Below are positions 26,251 through 38,395 of a stretch of DNA of 64,000 nt, piece after piece. Origin of the DNA: Ulva prolifera (taxonomy: Eukaryota > Chlorophyta > Ulvophyceae > Ulvales > Ulvaceae). Under the pieces are notes generated by a model. The model saw only the letters and a program-made list of their open reading frames with translations, was not told the DNA's origin and did no database searches. The translations under genes and the position numbers were made by a program. Position 1 is the stretch's first letter, and every line of letters starts with the position of its first letter. Where the stretch lies: positions 4,785,658 through 4,849,657 of the forward strand of contig CM041196.1 in NCBI GenBank assembly GCA_023078555.1. The letters are read 5' to 3'.

Positions 26251-27630
26251 AGTCTCATCCCTGTGGCACCATAGCAGGGTACACCGTGTTTCCTGAGCTC
26301 AGTATCAGCTGAGCTCCACAAGTTTGTTCCCCGTGTTCGCTTCTGTATATGCGCACTCTCACTCACTGTCGGCTGGAGCATCATCGTCGCGTCGACAACA
26401 TTGGCATGCACATGGCCAGGACTCCACACCGCGGGGTGCTGTCACACGCCGAGCGAGCTTTGTGCCGTTGCACGTGACCAAGGTGAGCTTGCAAACGTGT
26501 CCGACGGTCGTGGGTCTCGATCGATCTCGGATGATGTCGCTCTGTCTGTAGTAGGCTCGGTACAGCAGGTCTGCCGGGAGCATGGGAGTCATACGAGTGA
26601 CGTGCCAGAGTGACTGCTTTCATCTTTCGGATATCTGATGTATATTTTGTCGAAAGCTCTTTCACGCGCGCATGCACCGCGCTCAACCCGCGGTGAGGTA
26701 ACCCGCAGGGCGTGCCCTCACTCTCATTCCACAGTTTGCCCGCTCATCGAGTCCTTGCGCATACCGACCTGCGGTGATTGACTCATTGACCCTTGAACTC
26801 TGGTAGGTATCAGACGGTGTCCCGCTTCCAGCAGCTTTTGCCAAAAGCTGGCACAGTAGCAGGAACAGAAACACGCATCAAAATCTCTGTCGATCCCCCT
26901 GTGCCACAGCACAAGTCCAAGGCCAGCACCACACGCAGCACGAGCGCGCTCTTGGAAAATACCATATGCTGTACATGTATGTATATGTAAGCTGGCTGTC
27001 TCTCGTAATACACTGGCTTTCCAAGCGACAGGTGCAGCACAGCAGCATTCAGAGCAGCGGTTTCTCTGGGCTTTTGGCACCTATCTCAAAATGAGCGATC
27101 GTAGCAAACATCGAACTGATTTGCGTTCTTGCTAAGCGATTTCGACAGGGTTCCAGAATGATTTCACGTCTTGGGACGCGACGCAGCAGCGCGGCTTTCT
27201 TGTGGCGTCCCATCTGTGCTGCTGTCCGCAGGATTTTGACAGCAATGCTCCTCAGTCCAGTGGCTATGCACTGTTTGTCAGCAAAGACAAGCGGTTAATG
27301 CACATATGCGATAAGGGGTGCTGCAAATTCTGGTTTCAAGAGCACTTTAAGCGATGACTTTCATCGTATTGTTTATTGTATCCGCAACGTTTGTTAAAAC
27401 AACGCTGAATGTCAGTGTAGTTGTTGTTTTCCAGGACATTGACTCAATCCACGAAGATTTAAAAATCTCCGATAGCGATATCAGCAAAGATTTGTTACGA
27501 GATTGTGAAGTTGACCAGACATGGTACCTGCCCCATGCATATGCGTGACCACCTCTTCTGCACTGCTTTCCACATGACAAAGCAGGTCTAAAATCGAGAC
27601 TCTCAATCCGCCTTCAGCTCACTCCTGACC
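26251..27630. other. Gene-free interval
   Basis: No gene recognised. The more AT-rich stretch at 27,350-27,550 has a 64-codon ORF with a hydrophobic start and acidic end but no context supporting expression. Confidence 0.5.
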
Positions 27631-28990
27631 TATCCTGCCAATGTCAGAAGCGGTGGTGCCTGCATCACACTACCGCATCATGCAACCTGTACCTTGCGAT
27701 ATTGTTCGGCTTGTGCAGCTGCCTGGTCACTGTCCAAGTGATATTTGCGCGGGCGCTCACTGCGTGTCGCTCAGGCTGCTTGGGCGGCTGCCTGCCCCAG
27801 TGTTTGCTGCCCAAGTCATGTTGGCACTGCCCCTCCCGGCACGTTCCTATGCATCACTTTGGCAGCAAAGGTCTTGTTGGATCTTTGGCCAAGTCTGCAT
27901 ATGCACATGCATGTACCAAAAACACCCACAGGCATTGGCATAGAACGCTATCATCTGTGAGATATGCAACGCCGACAGTTCTGACTTTTAACACTATACC
28001 GGTGCGGCTGCAAGGGGAGATTTGCAAGGGGACGATAGTTTTTGGGCTTCTCACTACATTGCAACACAATGTCAGTTGCATTTGGGTTGCATCAGGCTGT
28101 GCAGCTGGTGACTGCAGCTGCCCGTGCAGGCCCTCGTGCCAGACTGAGGCAGCCACACCCGCAGTCTACTTTGCAGCCACATTTGGTCTTCCTGAAGACG
28201 CCCGCTGGCAGGTGTGTGTACATTCGCCACATGCGCATGCATCTGAAGTGCAAAGTCTCCAAGGCAAAGTCTTGGCAACTCGGCCACGGCATCAAAGGCT
28301 CAGTGGATCCATCTAAGAATCGGCATCCGCTAGCGCTATGATGTATGCTGATGCCAAATGTGGTGGTGATGGTGACAGGCCGTGCCACATTCGTCCATCT
28401 GGTGCCATGGCGGCGGGCGTGCCCCTGACAGTTGCTGTCCTGCAGGTCCCCTCAAGCCCCACTTAACGTTGATCCTCCATCTATAGCCACTGTCTCACAG
28501 GCATTCCACCCACTCCCGCCCCCACCGACGCCCCCTTACCCAGAGGGAGCCACATCCAAGTGCACACGAAGCCGGGCAGTCCATTCAGGCGCCCCTGCGT
28601 GAGTTGCGGCCACTGCCGCGCTCGGCTCGGGCACCAGCGGCAGGTGTGTTCTGCGTGCATGCAGGCGTTTGCCATGGACTGCCCCAGCATCCATAGGGCC
28701 AGGGCCACATCAAGCCACGGCACCACCAAGCCATCTGGGCGCATGGCCTTGTGCATGGCAGGGTAGAACATTTCCGTGTTTTGTCCATGTGCTCCGAGCG
28801 CGATGAATCGTCGACACCCTGTGTCTCGCACCCTGTGTCTCATGCCCTGTGTCTCAGGCGTGCGCGTTGAAGCTGCACTGACATGATGCGGCACTGCGCC
28901 CACCGGAATCCACGACACTGCGCAACTCAACAAGGATGTTGTACTGCATTATATATGTATCGTCATGGCGAGTCGCGCAGTGCCATGGGA
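27631..28990. repeat. Dispersed repeat family R, diverged copy 3
   Basis: Shares landmarks with the copies at 22,411 and 30,728: GCATCATGCAACCTG..CTTGCGATATTG near 27,675 resembles the 5' part; 28,480-28,760 resembles 25,010-25,300; 28,960-29,030 resembles 25,750-25,840 (GATCTG...CAGCTAGTAG..GCTGACAGATCCATG). More diverged than the other two. A 14-bp CCCTGTGTCTC repeat is present three times near 28,815-28,857. Confidence 0.45.
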
Positions 28991-30727
28991 TCTGCACTTC
29001 AGCTAGTAGCCAGCTGACAGATCCATGAAAATTAGGTTAGTGGGCATGCTACGTAATTTCCCACGCATCCGGTAGGTGTGCTTGTGGCGACGGCAGCACC
29101 AACATGCACGTGCGAGCAGGTTTGCTCACAATGTGGCACGCCATGATGCGTACAACGCTGCCAATTGCGCTGACGAAGCTTGCCGGCATAGTTATTGACA
29201 GAGTGCTGACTGCTGAACCTGTTTGCAGGACGTCCGGAGCCTGGCCTCTGTCCGTCAGGCAGCCGACCCCACGCTCACTGCCCTCCCCCCCCCTATCACC
29301 CCCCCCCCCCCCCCCCCCCCTACAGGCCAGCTGAACAAGCTTGGACGAGCTCAGACCCCTCACAGCCTTCCCTCATCCCCTCCCTGATCCCCCTTCCGAG
29401 TCGTCACTGCCCCTACAGCCACACCGAAACGTATTTTAGACACCAGGGCTTGGGCGTCAACCATCGCGGTGGTTCATCTTGGATCCCCAACGTGAGGTGT
29501 GATCTACGTGCATGCACATCATCGATTCAGTCATCGTCGTGCGTGTAGATGGCTTTTGAACACGATTTAGCTGGGCGCTTGTGGCATGATTGCATCTCAT
29601 GATCACATGACCACATCCGCCGCAGGCTCTGCTCCCTGCTGCCTTCAGACCCCGGTTTGCAACTGCGCAGGCCGGGGATCGTGCCTCAGGGAGTGTGGCT
29701 AACTATAACCACACACCGACAGTCATGACTATGCGATTGTGCCAAGCTAATTTACTGTAGCATGGTACAGTGTCAACGTGACTGTACATTAATCTGTCTC
29801 TCACCCGCCCAGAATCTGCGCAACGCCAGAGCCCTGCAGAGGCGATTTGCAAGATGCACACATCACACGTCAGTTCCCATGTATGCCATTTTACCCATTT
29901 ACCCAAGGCAGGCCGGCAAACATGCTGGGCGACTGCAAGCCGATGGCATGCATGCACATGTATGGCCATGCAGGTAATTTTTCCCGGCCCTCAGGTTTAG
30001 ATCCTTCGCTTGTGTGACTGTCACGGCCAGCTGCCACGTAAGCACCGGTAGCGCGCCGTGCGTGCAATTGTGCACAGCTGTGATACCTCGGCATGCAGCG
30101 AGCTTTGAACACTTTTTGAACTGTGACAACAGCTATTACTTGCTTGCGTAAAGCTACATGGGGAAAGCTGAAATGAGCGAAATGTCTGTTTCCGGGGCGT
30201 TTTCAACTGCGCACTGGCTTTGGTCACCAGCCTGGTGTCGCCGACGACTCCAGCTCTGAGCACATTGACCGTCTCTGCGTTCGCAGCCGAACACTCTATC
30301 ATCATACAATGCTAGAGCTTTGTAAAGAATGCGTGATTGAGACTGCGTGAGCGTTGCAGCGTCGGCGCACTCTGGAGCATTGTTAACGCAGTGACATCCT
30401 CACAACACTACCGAAGCTCGCTACAGCACGGCAGTAAAATCACACCTAGTGGCTCACTTTGAAGTAAGTAGCGTCACATTATGCGTGACCGTATGTGCCC
30501 TGGCATCGGGAGATGACTGACAGCACTCGCAACGCATTGCATTTACACATACAGCATGCTCCCGCAAATTGATAATGACGTTGACATCTGCTTGATACAT
30601 TTGGCAGGGCTGTGGCAACGGTCAGGCTTGCTATAGACCGACATGCCTTGGAATTACCTCCATCCCTAAGGCTACACAACCGCTGCTATCCCAACTTCTT
30701 CACGCTACTATACAGATAGAGATTGTA
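28991..30727. other. Gene-free interval
   Basis: No gene supported. Long C-rich runs at 29,285-29,320 generate poly-Pro/poly-Gly ORFs. Nothing else recognised. Confidence 0.5.
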
Positions 30728-32530
30728 TCTACATTGTGACATCACAACCGACCATGTCCGCATCATACAGCTGCGATCTGCACCTTGCAATGTTGCTGCT
30801 CATCAGTGAGTTGAGAACCCCTAGCAGTGAGTCAGCACCTCCGCTGAGTATACCCTTTAGTCACAGCGGAGCCCCAGGATGTGGATGTGTCGCGATTGCT
30901 ACAGCATCTGCATGTCACTCAGGGTGCTAGGGCGCCTGCCTGTTTGCTGTCCGATTCATGCCTGTTCACTCTGGCCCGATCGACGTGTGCCTGCCACGAG
31001 CCCGCTGCAGTGTTCCTCCGAGTCTTGCAGTGCCGGTGGCGCTGTCGATGTATCGGTGATGTGGCAAACCACGGCGAGACGTGCAAGAATACCTCACAAC
31101 AGAGGGCATGTCCCTAGACTGCCACACAGTGTCACTCGAGAGTGTGATGCTGCAGGACTGCGGCTGCTTGATTAGGCCATCTCAGAGCCCACCGGGGCCT
31201 GTCTCCGTTCCTTGACTGTGCCGACCCTTTCCGAACCGCCCCTCCCGTTTTCGCGCCACACCGAGACAACAGCGCTTCAATCCGTTCTGCGGCCACGTTT
31301 TTGGTCAATTGGAAGACACCAATTTCCAGGTGTGCAATGCTACATCCCATGTGCCCGCAAAATGGCATAGTGTGTTGTTTGTACTTGTAAATAGGCCACT
31401 GGATGACTTTGAATGGCGCAGGAATGAGATTGCAGTTGTGGCGCCAGCCAATGCAGCTGTGCCATGGCGCCAGGGGCTTGCTGCAGCGTGCAATCCATCT
31501 AGCAATTGGGATGTGCATCCGCCATGATGCATTGAGATGCCAAATGTGGCGGAAAACCGCATTGCTAGATTCGATCCTTCTGTGCAACGGCGGCCGGGGT
31601 GCCCCTGACCGCCGCAGCGTGTGCAGGCCCTCTGAAACCCCAATTGCACTTAAGTACTTGGTCCTGCATCTGCCGCTACCGCCTCCTGAGTGGCGCCCCA
31701 CCCAAACCTCTCCCGCCCCCAACCCCACCCCCCACCCACACGCGCCTTCCCTAGCGGGAGCCACGCCCCAAGTGCGCACCGAGCCGGGCTGCCGCCTCTG
31801 GCACCGCCGCGCGGGTTGTGGATACTGCCGCGCTTGACCGAGGCCCCAGCGTGAGGTGTGTTCTCCATGCATGCGTACACCGTGTACTGCCGCTGCGGGC
31901 GTACGCTCAGGGTGGCATCACGCCACGGGACCGTGCAGCCATCTGCCCCTCTCACATGGCTCTGCACATACCAGGGCAGGCTGTGTGTACATTCTGACCA
32001 CGTGCGCCGACCGCGATGGCAGCACTGATTGTACAATGGCAGCACCAACTTACGACTAGCTACGAGTACCCTGCCTCGTATGCATGCGCGTCGAGTTGAT
32101 CCTGCAGTTTGCAAAATGCGTGATGCAATCACATCATGCAGTGCAACGGGATCTGTAACTTGCGGCCCGGGGTGACGTCACGCCACGCGTCCGTGCAGCC
32201 ATCTGGTCCTCATGCATGGTTCTGCGCATGGCAGGGCAGGCTGCGTGTATATTCTGACCACGCGCGCCGAGCACTAACGTTGGGTATCCTGCCTTGCATG
32301 CATGTGTGCTGCGCCGATGCTGCAATACTATGGTGCAAAATACGTAACGCAATCCACATCATGGCACGACCTGCGATGGATCCACGGTGTACGGTGCAGT
32401 GAAGTCATAGCGAGTCGCGCAGTGCCATGAGGTCTACCATTTACCTAGTACTACTAGCTAGTAGCTGGCGGACACATCATTGACGTAGCTAGTGCATTCG
32501 AGTGGGTACGCCACAGAATGTCCAACCGGC
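30728..32530. repeat. Dispersed repeat family R, copy 2 (uninterrupted)
   Basis: Collinear partner of copy 1. It retains the empty hAT site (CCGCTGAG at about 30,842) and the empty SINE site (about 31,990). The last part (31,960-32,400) contains an internal second copy of the 'CATCTGGTCCTCATGCATGG..CTG' block. Confidence 0.7.
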
Positions 32531-33031
32531 CTCATCAAACCCAGCAGGTGTACAATGGTTGCGGCAACGGCAGCACACAGTTGAGTTGCTGCTGTAAAGC
32601 TGCCACTCAACCGTGTGCAGCCTTGCAGCAGCAACTCAGCTCATATGCATGCACCCTCTGCAGGCTCTGTGCCCTACTGCCTTTGGAACCCTGTTCCCGT
32701 TTGCCCTGGCGTGGGAGTAATGGTGCATGAGTGGGGAGATCCGCAACGCGGCCTCCGCGGCTCATCACCTTCACTAGCTGCCTATAGGCTTCCTCTTTTC
32801 AGTACATGTGCAATACTTCAGTTTTAAGGTGACAGTACAGTCATTTGTAACCTCGCCGGCCCAGATTCTTCTCATCGCCAGCATTGCCAGCATCGCCGAT
32901 GGTGTTTCGCAGCACACTCCGCACGCCGAATTGTATTGACGCCAATTTGTCCAATGTCCCAAACATGAGTCAGGCTGCTGAGCGAACTGCTTGACTGCCA
33001 GGTCGTGCGGTGCATACACACACGTGTGGCC
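32531..33031. other. 5' flank of the NLR gene
   Basis: No gene. Contains a perfect 13-bp inverted repeat (TGAGTTGCTGCTG at 32,582 and its complement at 32,626) with a 31-base loop. No TATA-like box is convincing. A small upstream exon for the NLR cannot be excluded, because an acceptor-like CCCTGCAG lies just inside the ORF at about 33,069-33,076. Confidence 0.4.
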
Positions 33032-36000
33032 ATGCATCCAAGGATGCACCTCGATCTGAAAGCCGATGCCCTGCAGGTGATGTTTTATGGGAAGGAAGCA
33101 CGCAAGAAAGCAGGCGAGAATGCAGGCAAGGCTGCGGGAAAGGCAGCTGGCACCGCCGTGAAGACAGTCCTTCCCCCGATCGTCAGCGATGTCGCCGGCT
33201 GGGCTGTTGAGGAGTCAATTCAGTGGCTGGTAGAACGTGGAATAGCCATCGGCGGCCACCCAAAGCAGTGCCGGAAGCTGCTCGATCAGCTGAGCAAAGC
33301 GGAGCTCCTGAATGCTGCACATGCCTTCGACCAGCTGACGGATCTGCCTGAATTTGCGTGCCACCGGCCAAAGTATCAGGCCCTGTGTGACACTCTGCAG
33401 GAGGCCGAGGTGCTGCTGCTGCACGTGCAATCCAGGTCGCAGAGGTTGTGGCAGCGAGTGTTCTACAGCAGCAGGCCCAAAGAGTTACGCTCTTCGCTAC
33501 AGGAAGTCTGCAATCTGGACACAGCCTTGAAGCTGTACCCAACGCTGAAGAGCAGGGCAGCGTCTGTGCCCACAGCGCCCCGCATCACCTTCGGCAGGTT
33601 ACCGTCTATGCAGCCCTACAGAGGCCCATCGAGCGAGCTGCCGCAGTACAGTGAGCCTGCCCTGCCGCCGCATGTCTTCCAGCACTGCGACGACCTCGTG
33701 CCCCTTATTGACGAGCAGCTCAAGGACAACCGCAACATCGGCATCGTCGGGGCTCCTGGCATCGGCAAGACGACCATCGCCCGCGCAGTGTTTGCGCGCG
33801 CCAGGTCGCGCTTTGATGATGCTGTGTGGCTGACGGTCGGGAAAGATGCAAACGACAGAGAAATGCTGCGCCTTCTCGAGGCGGCATTTGTCAAGCTGTA
33901 TCCCGGCCAGAGTCTTCGCTTCGCAACCGCGGCTGAGGGACTGCAGGCACTGGCCCAGCTGACGCACGGCGGAGATGAGCGGGGTCGGGCGGTGCTCCTG
34001 GTGCTGGATGACTTGTGGCCATTTTCGCAGGGCCATCCGCTTCAGCTGGCGGGTTTGAACTTTGCCTCGCAGCCCAGAGTGCGGCATGACGGAAGCAGGC
34101 TCATTGTTACGACGAGGAGCGAAGAGACTCTGTCTTACCTTCCCCGCGATCCAAGCACAGGTGAAGTCACGCGCATGCGCGAGCTGCGCATTCATAAGCC
34201 TGGTCTCCTCAAAGAAGGGCCTGCAAAGCAGCTGTTCTACCACCATGCCTTTGGGTCGGCCGAAGCGCATCCGCCAGAGTATGTGCCTGCTGCTGCCTGC
34301 TCAGAGCTGCTGCAGAGCTGCGGCCGCAATCCCCTCGCGCTGGAAGTGCTCGGCCGTGCACTGCAGCACTGCAGGACAGCGGAGGCTTGGGAGGAGCACC
34401 TGAAAGTGCAGAAGGCGCAGAGGGCAGCAGGTGCACGTGATGATGCTGTCACGCAGACCTGTGCTACGAGCGTTGAAATCTTGCCCCCATCCCTGAAGGA
34501 GTGCTTCATGGACTTTGCGATGTTCCCCGAGGATGCGAGGGTGGGGGAGGAGGCTCTGCTGCACCTCTTTGCGACGCACGCGCCCCTGCACACGCCCGCC
34601 AGCGTGAAGGCAGCCGCCGCCAAGCTCGAGCATCTCGTCAGCCGCAGCCTCGTGTCCAGGTCTGTGGCACCAGATTCCGTCAAAATGCGTCACCATCATA
34701 CGCATGCATACTACATGCACGACATCCTGCGAGACATTGCGCTGCGACTGTCAATGGTGGACCAAGAGCGCTGCATCTCAAGCAGCGCACACAGCCATGC
34801 ATCCTCAACGCTGCGGTACATCAGCTCGCACCAGCCGGCAGGTCACGACGCGGATGCATCGATTGATCCACAGTTGAAGGTCGATGGGAGGCGGTTGCAA
34901 GCCTGCGTTGCGGTCGATGTGGCCAGTTCGCACTGGGACAAGCAGTGGCGATGCCTATACGCGCCAAGGCTGCAGTGGCTATGGCTGGAATTTCACGTAT
35001 CTGCGCTGGAAAGGGCTGTGCAGTACCTTTGCTGCTGGCCCATGCTCAGGTTCCTCAGGATGCGAACATTGTCCGATTTTCCAGTGGAGCAACTGGGGAA
35101 GCTGGGGAAGCTGGAGCACCTTGACCTCAGTGGGAGCATGTTCATGAGACAGCTGCCGCAGGGCATCAGCGGCTGCAGCCAGCTACAGCACCTCGACCTC
35201 AGCTGGTGCCTGAGGCTTACACAACTGCCAGACAGCATCAGCAGCTGCAGCAAGCTACAGCACCTCGACCTCAGCCTTTGCTTCAGGCTTACACATCTGC
35301 CAGAGGGCATCAGCAGCTGCAGCCAGCTACAGCACCTGGACCTCAGCAACTGCATGACTCTTACACAACTGCCAGAGGGCATCAGCAGCTGCAGCCAGCT
35401 ACAGCACCTGGACCTCAGCAACTGCATGACTCTTACACAACTGCCAGAGGGCATCAGCAGCTGCAGCCAGCTACAGTTCCTCAACCTCAGCTATTGCAAG
35501 AGTCTTACACAACTGCCAGAGGGCATCAGCAGCTGCAGCCAGCTACAGTTCCTCAACCTCAGCTATTGCATGACTCTTACACAACTGCCAGAGGGCATCA
35601 GCAGCTGCAGCCAGCTACAGCACCTGGACCTCAGCAACTGCATGACTCTTACACAACTGCCAGAGGGCATCAGCAGCTGCAGCCAGCTACAGTTCCTCAA
35701 CCTCAGCTATTGCAAGAGTCTTACACAACTGCCAGAGGGCATCAGCGGCTGCAGCCAGCTACAGCACCTCGACCTCGGCAGGTGCGAGAGTCTTACACAC
35801 CTGCCAGAGGGCATCAGCGGCTGCAGCCAGCTACAGCACCTCTACCTCAGGCAGTGCGAGAGCCTTACACAACTGCCAGAGGGCATCAGCGGCTGCAGCC
35901 AGCTACAGCACCTCTACCTCAGGCAGTGCGAGAGCCTTACACAACTGCCAGAGGGCATCAGCGGCTGCAGCCAGCTACAGCACCTCGACCTCGGCAGGTG

Positions 36001-36779
36001 CGAGAGTCTTACACAACTGCCAGAGGGCATCAGCAGCTGCAGCCAGCTACAGCACCTCAACCTCAGCTATTGCAAGAGTCTTACACAACTGCCTCAGGGC
36101 ATCAGCGGCTGCAGCCAGCTACAGTTCCTCGACCTCAGCTATTGCAAGAGCCTTACACAACTGCCAGAGGGCATCAGCGGCTGCAGCCAGCTACAGTTCC
36201 TCGACCTCAGCTATTGCAAGAGCCTTACACACCTGCCAGAGGGCATCAGCGGCTGCAGCCAGCTACAACACCTTTTCCTCAGCAATTGCAAGAGTCTTAC
36301 ACAACTGCCAGAGGGCATCAGCGGCTGCAGCCAGCTACAGCACCTCGACCTCGGCAGGTGCGAGAGTCTTACACAACTGCCAGAGGGCATCAGCAGCTGC
36401 AGCCAGCTACAGCACCTCAACCTCAGCTATTGCAAGAGTCTTACACAACTGCCTCAGGGCATCAGCGGCTGCAGCCAGCTACAGCACCTCGACCTCGGCA
36501 GGTGGAGAGTCTTACACACCTGCCAGAGGGCATCAGCGGCTGCAGCCAGCTACAGCACCTCGACCTCGGCAGGTGGAGAGTCTTACACACCTGCCAGAGG
36601 GCATCAGGGGCTGCAGCCAGCTACAGTACCTCAACCTCAGCAGATGCGAGAGCCTTACACACCTGCCAGAGGGCATCAGCGGCTGCAGCCAGCTACCGGA
36701 TCTCGACCTCAGCTATTGCAAGAGTCTTACACAACTGCCTCAGGGCATCAGGGGCATCGTACTTCATTTCAAAGACTGA
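33032..36779 (+). CDS. NLR-type receptor: helical N-terminus, NB-ARC, LRR (frameshifted in LRRs)
   Basis: Intron-less reading frame; first ATG of the frame at 33,032 (33,044 also possible). Residues about 27-45 form a glycine zipper (GENAGKAAGKAAGTAV). A helical region follows to about 200. NB-ARC: P-loop GIVGAPGIGKTT at about 237, kinase-2 VLLVLDDLW at about 322, RNBS-B GSRLIVTTRSE, GLPL-like GRNPLALEVLG at about 431, RNBS-D CFMDFAMFPED at about 491, MHD in YYMHDILRDIAL at about 560. From about 706 come 22 leucine-rich repeats of 24 residues. Known family role: ATP/ADP-switched intracellular sensor triggering immune cell death. Two 1-nt deletions (after 36,504 and 36,575) shift the frame; the LRR sequence continues in the other frames to TGA at 36,777. 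Unshifted translation would end at 37,090 in a non-LRR tail. Strong family call, unsure of intactness. Confidence 0.85.
35147..36776 (+). repeat. 72-bp tandem array encoding 24-residue LRRs
   Basis: About 22 units of 72 bp plus a partial last one, consensus GIS.CSQLQHLDLS.C.SL and TQLPE. Many neighbours differ by only a few bases. Unit pairs recur as blocks (for example the 12th-13th and the 17th-18th are the same at protein level), so the array grew by duplication of multi-unit blocks. The unit has no stop in a second frame, giving an artefactual 527-codon ORF. Confidence 0.95.
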
Positions 36780-38369
36780 CAAAGATTGACGGACTCAAGC
36801 GGCAGCACGGGACTCCAGATAGCAGCAAGGTGTGGCTGACCTATCTGCCTGTGCTGCATCCTTGCTCATGCATGGGTTTCAATAGAGTTGAGGAGCGTTG
36901 TCGGGCATTGTGGTGGTGGAGGTGCGCCGCGGTAGGCTGCTGCCAGAGTGTGACCCAGGGGGCACAAGCGATCCTGCCAAACTGTCTGAGTTGCTGCCTG
37001 CTTTACAAGCAACATGTACCCTGCTGCATGTGCCCGGCGAGTTGTCGACGCTCAGAATTGTGGCCAAGGTCATGCTGCAACCAATTCTAGAGCATTGTCT
37101 CCAGTGCAGAGCATGCAGCAACACTGTGCAAGGCTCGTTTTCACAGACATGTTGACAGCCTGTGCGCATGTTGCAGACGTTGTAGAGCAGTTCAATTTTG
37201 ACTGTGTGCAAGCCATTGGAGCAACCTTTCATGGGATCCGCAACTGTTGAAGCTGGCCGCTGCCGGTGTAAGCATGCTGAGCCATTAGCTGAGCCATTAG
37301 CTGAGCCATTAGCGTAGACCGCTGGATGGCATGCTGATGCCAAACATCAGAGAGTAGTCAAAGCAGCATGAAACAGGCACATCACGAATGTTGCCACTCA
37401 AGAAGCACATCAGTCATTACATCACAACACAGAAGTGCTGCAGTATGGCTGTGTGTATGCTGACTGGGAAGAGCTTCTTTTGTTGTGTTTGTCTATGCCT
37501 GTGTCAATCATCGGTAAGAACAAATTACAATACAACTCAGGCTCGAGCTTTCAGCAACAGGGTACCAAGTCCCACTCTATACCAGGGGGTTCCCGTTCCG
37601 ACCATCGTTGTGTGTGGCGCGTACACATGTGTAGCTGCAGCATGACAGAATACATGTACGTTAGCCCTCTTTGGCTCCCTATTCCTCTGCACAGGCCTGT
37701 GGCAGCACTTCTCGAACGACAGTGCCTGTTAGGGGCATAAGTCTGACGTGTTGTTCAGAGTTGAGATGCTCTGCAATGATTGTGCGGTGGGCCCAGTTGG
37801 AGGCTTTGCCGCCACATTGCGACGTAAGGCTGTTCAGAATATCTGTATTATCAACGTAATTGCGTGGCATTCCGGGTGGTGCATGTCATGTCAGTTGGCA
37901 TTGCCTTACACCCCATCATGGCCAGACTGCCCCTTCGACAGGATGTCCTCCTACTGCTATCTTGCATGTTCACGAGTGTATCCCAAAGCAACAGTCCCTC
38001 CCACACCTGGACCAGCGCTGACACTCAGCACCCGAAGGCTCCATGGTCCGATCAGGTGCCGCAAAACTATGGCATCTGGTCGCCTCCACACGTGAACACA
38101 GCAGCGCTAGCGGTGCGTGGCATGCGCAGTGCGAACGCATGCGCAGTGCGAACAAGCCCGGGTGCTGGCTGTCGACGGCCGCACGGAATGCACGCTCGCG
38201 CTTGCAAGCATGACCATTTGCCAACAGCATGTGCAAGAAAGGAGAGCTAGCATCCACAGGCGGGCAAGGTGCGAGCCTCGTGCGATCCAAGCAGCGACCC
38301 TGCTCAGCGTGCTTGTGACCCCGACACAGTAGCTGCAGAGATGCCAGGTCCGCAAAATCCTGCGATTGC
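36780..38369. other. Gene-free interval after the NLR
   Basis: No gene recognised. Contains a 12-bp triplet repeat (GCTGAGCCATTA, about 37,277-37,313). From about 38,060 homology to copy 3 (about 50,610) begins at roughly 80-90 percent. Confidence 0.5.
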
Positions 38370-38395
38370 TTGTTGGAGGAGCGTCAGATGCGGCA

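Noticed and set aside
32582-32638. Hairpin (13-bp stem) as terminator or regulatory RNA
   Set aside because: Single hairpin with a 31-base loop upstream of a eukaryotic gene; no supporting context.
35206-36789. 527-codon ORF in a second frame of the LRR array
   Set aside because: Open only because the 72-bp LRR unit lacks stops in that frame; composition (repeated TTARGHQ) is that of a shadow frame, and codon-level conservation follows the LRR frame.
36500-37090. C-terminal 190-residue extension of the NLR
   Set aside because: It is read out of frame after a 1-nt deletion; the LRR pattern continues in other frames to a stop at 36,777.
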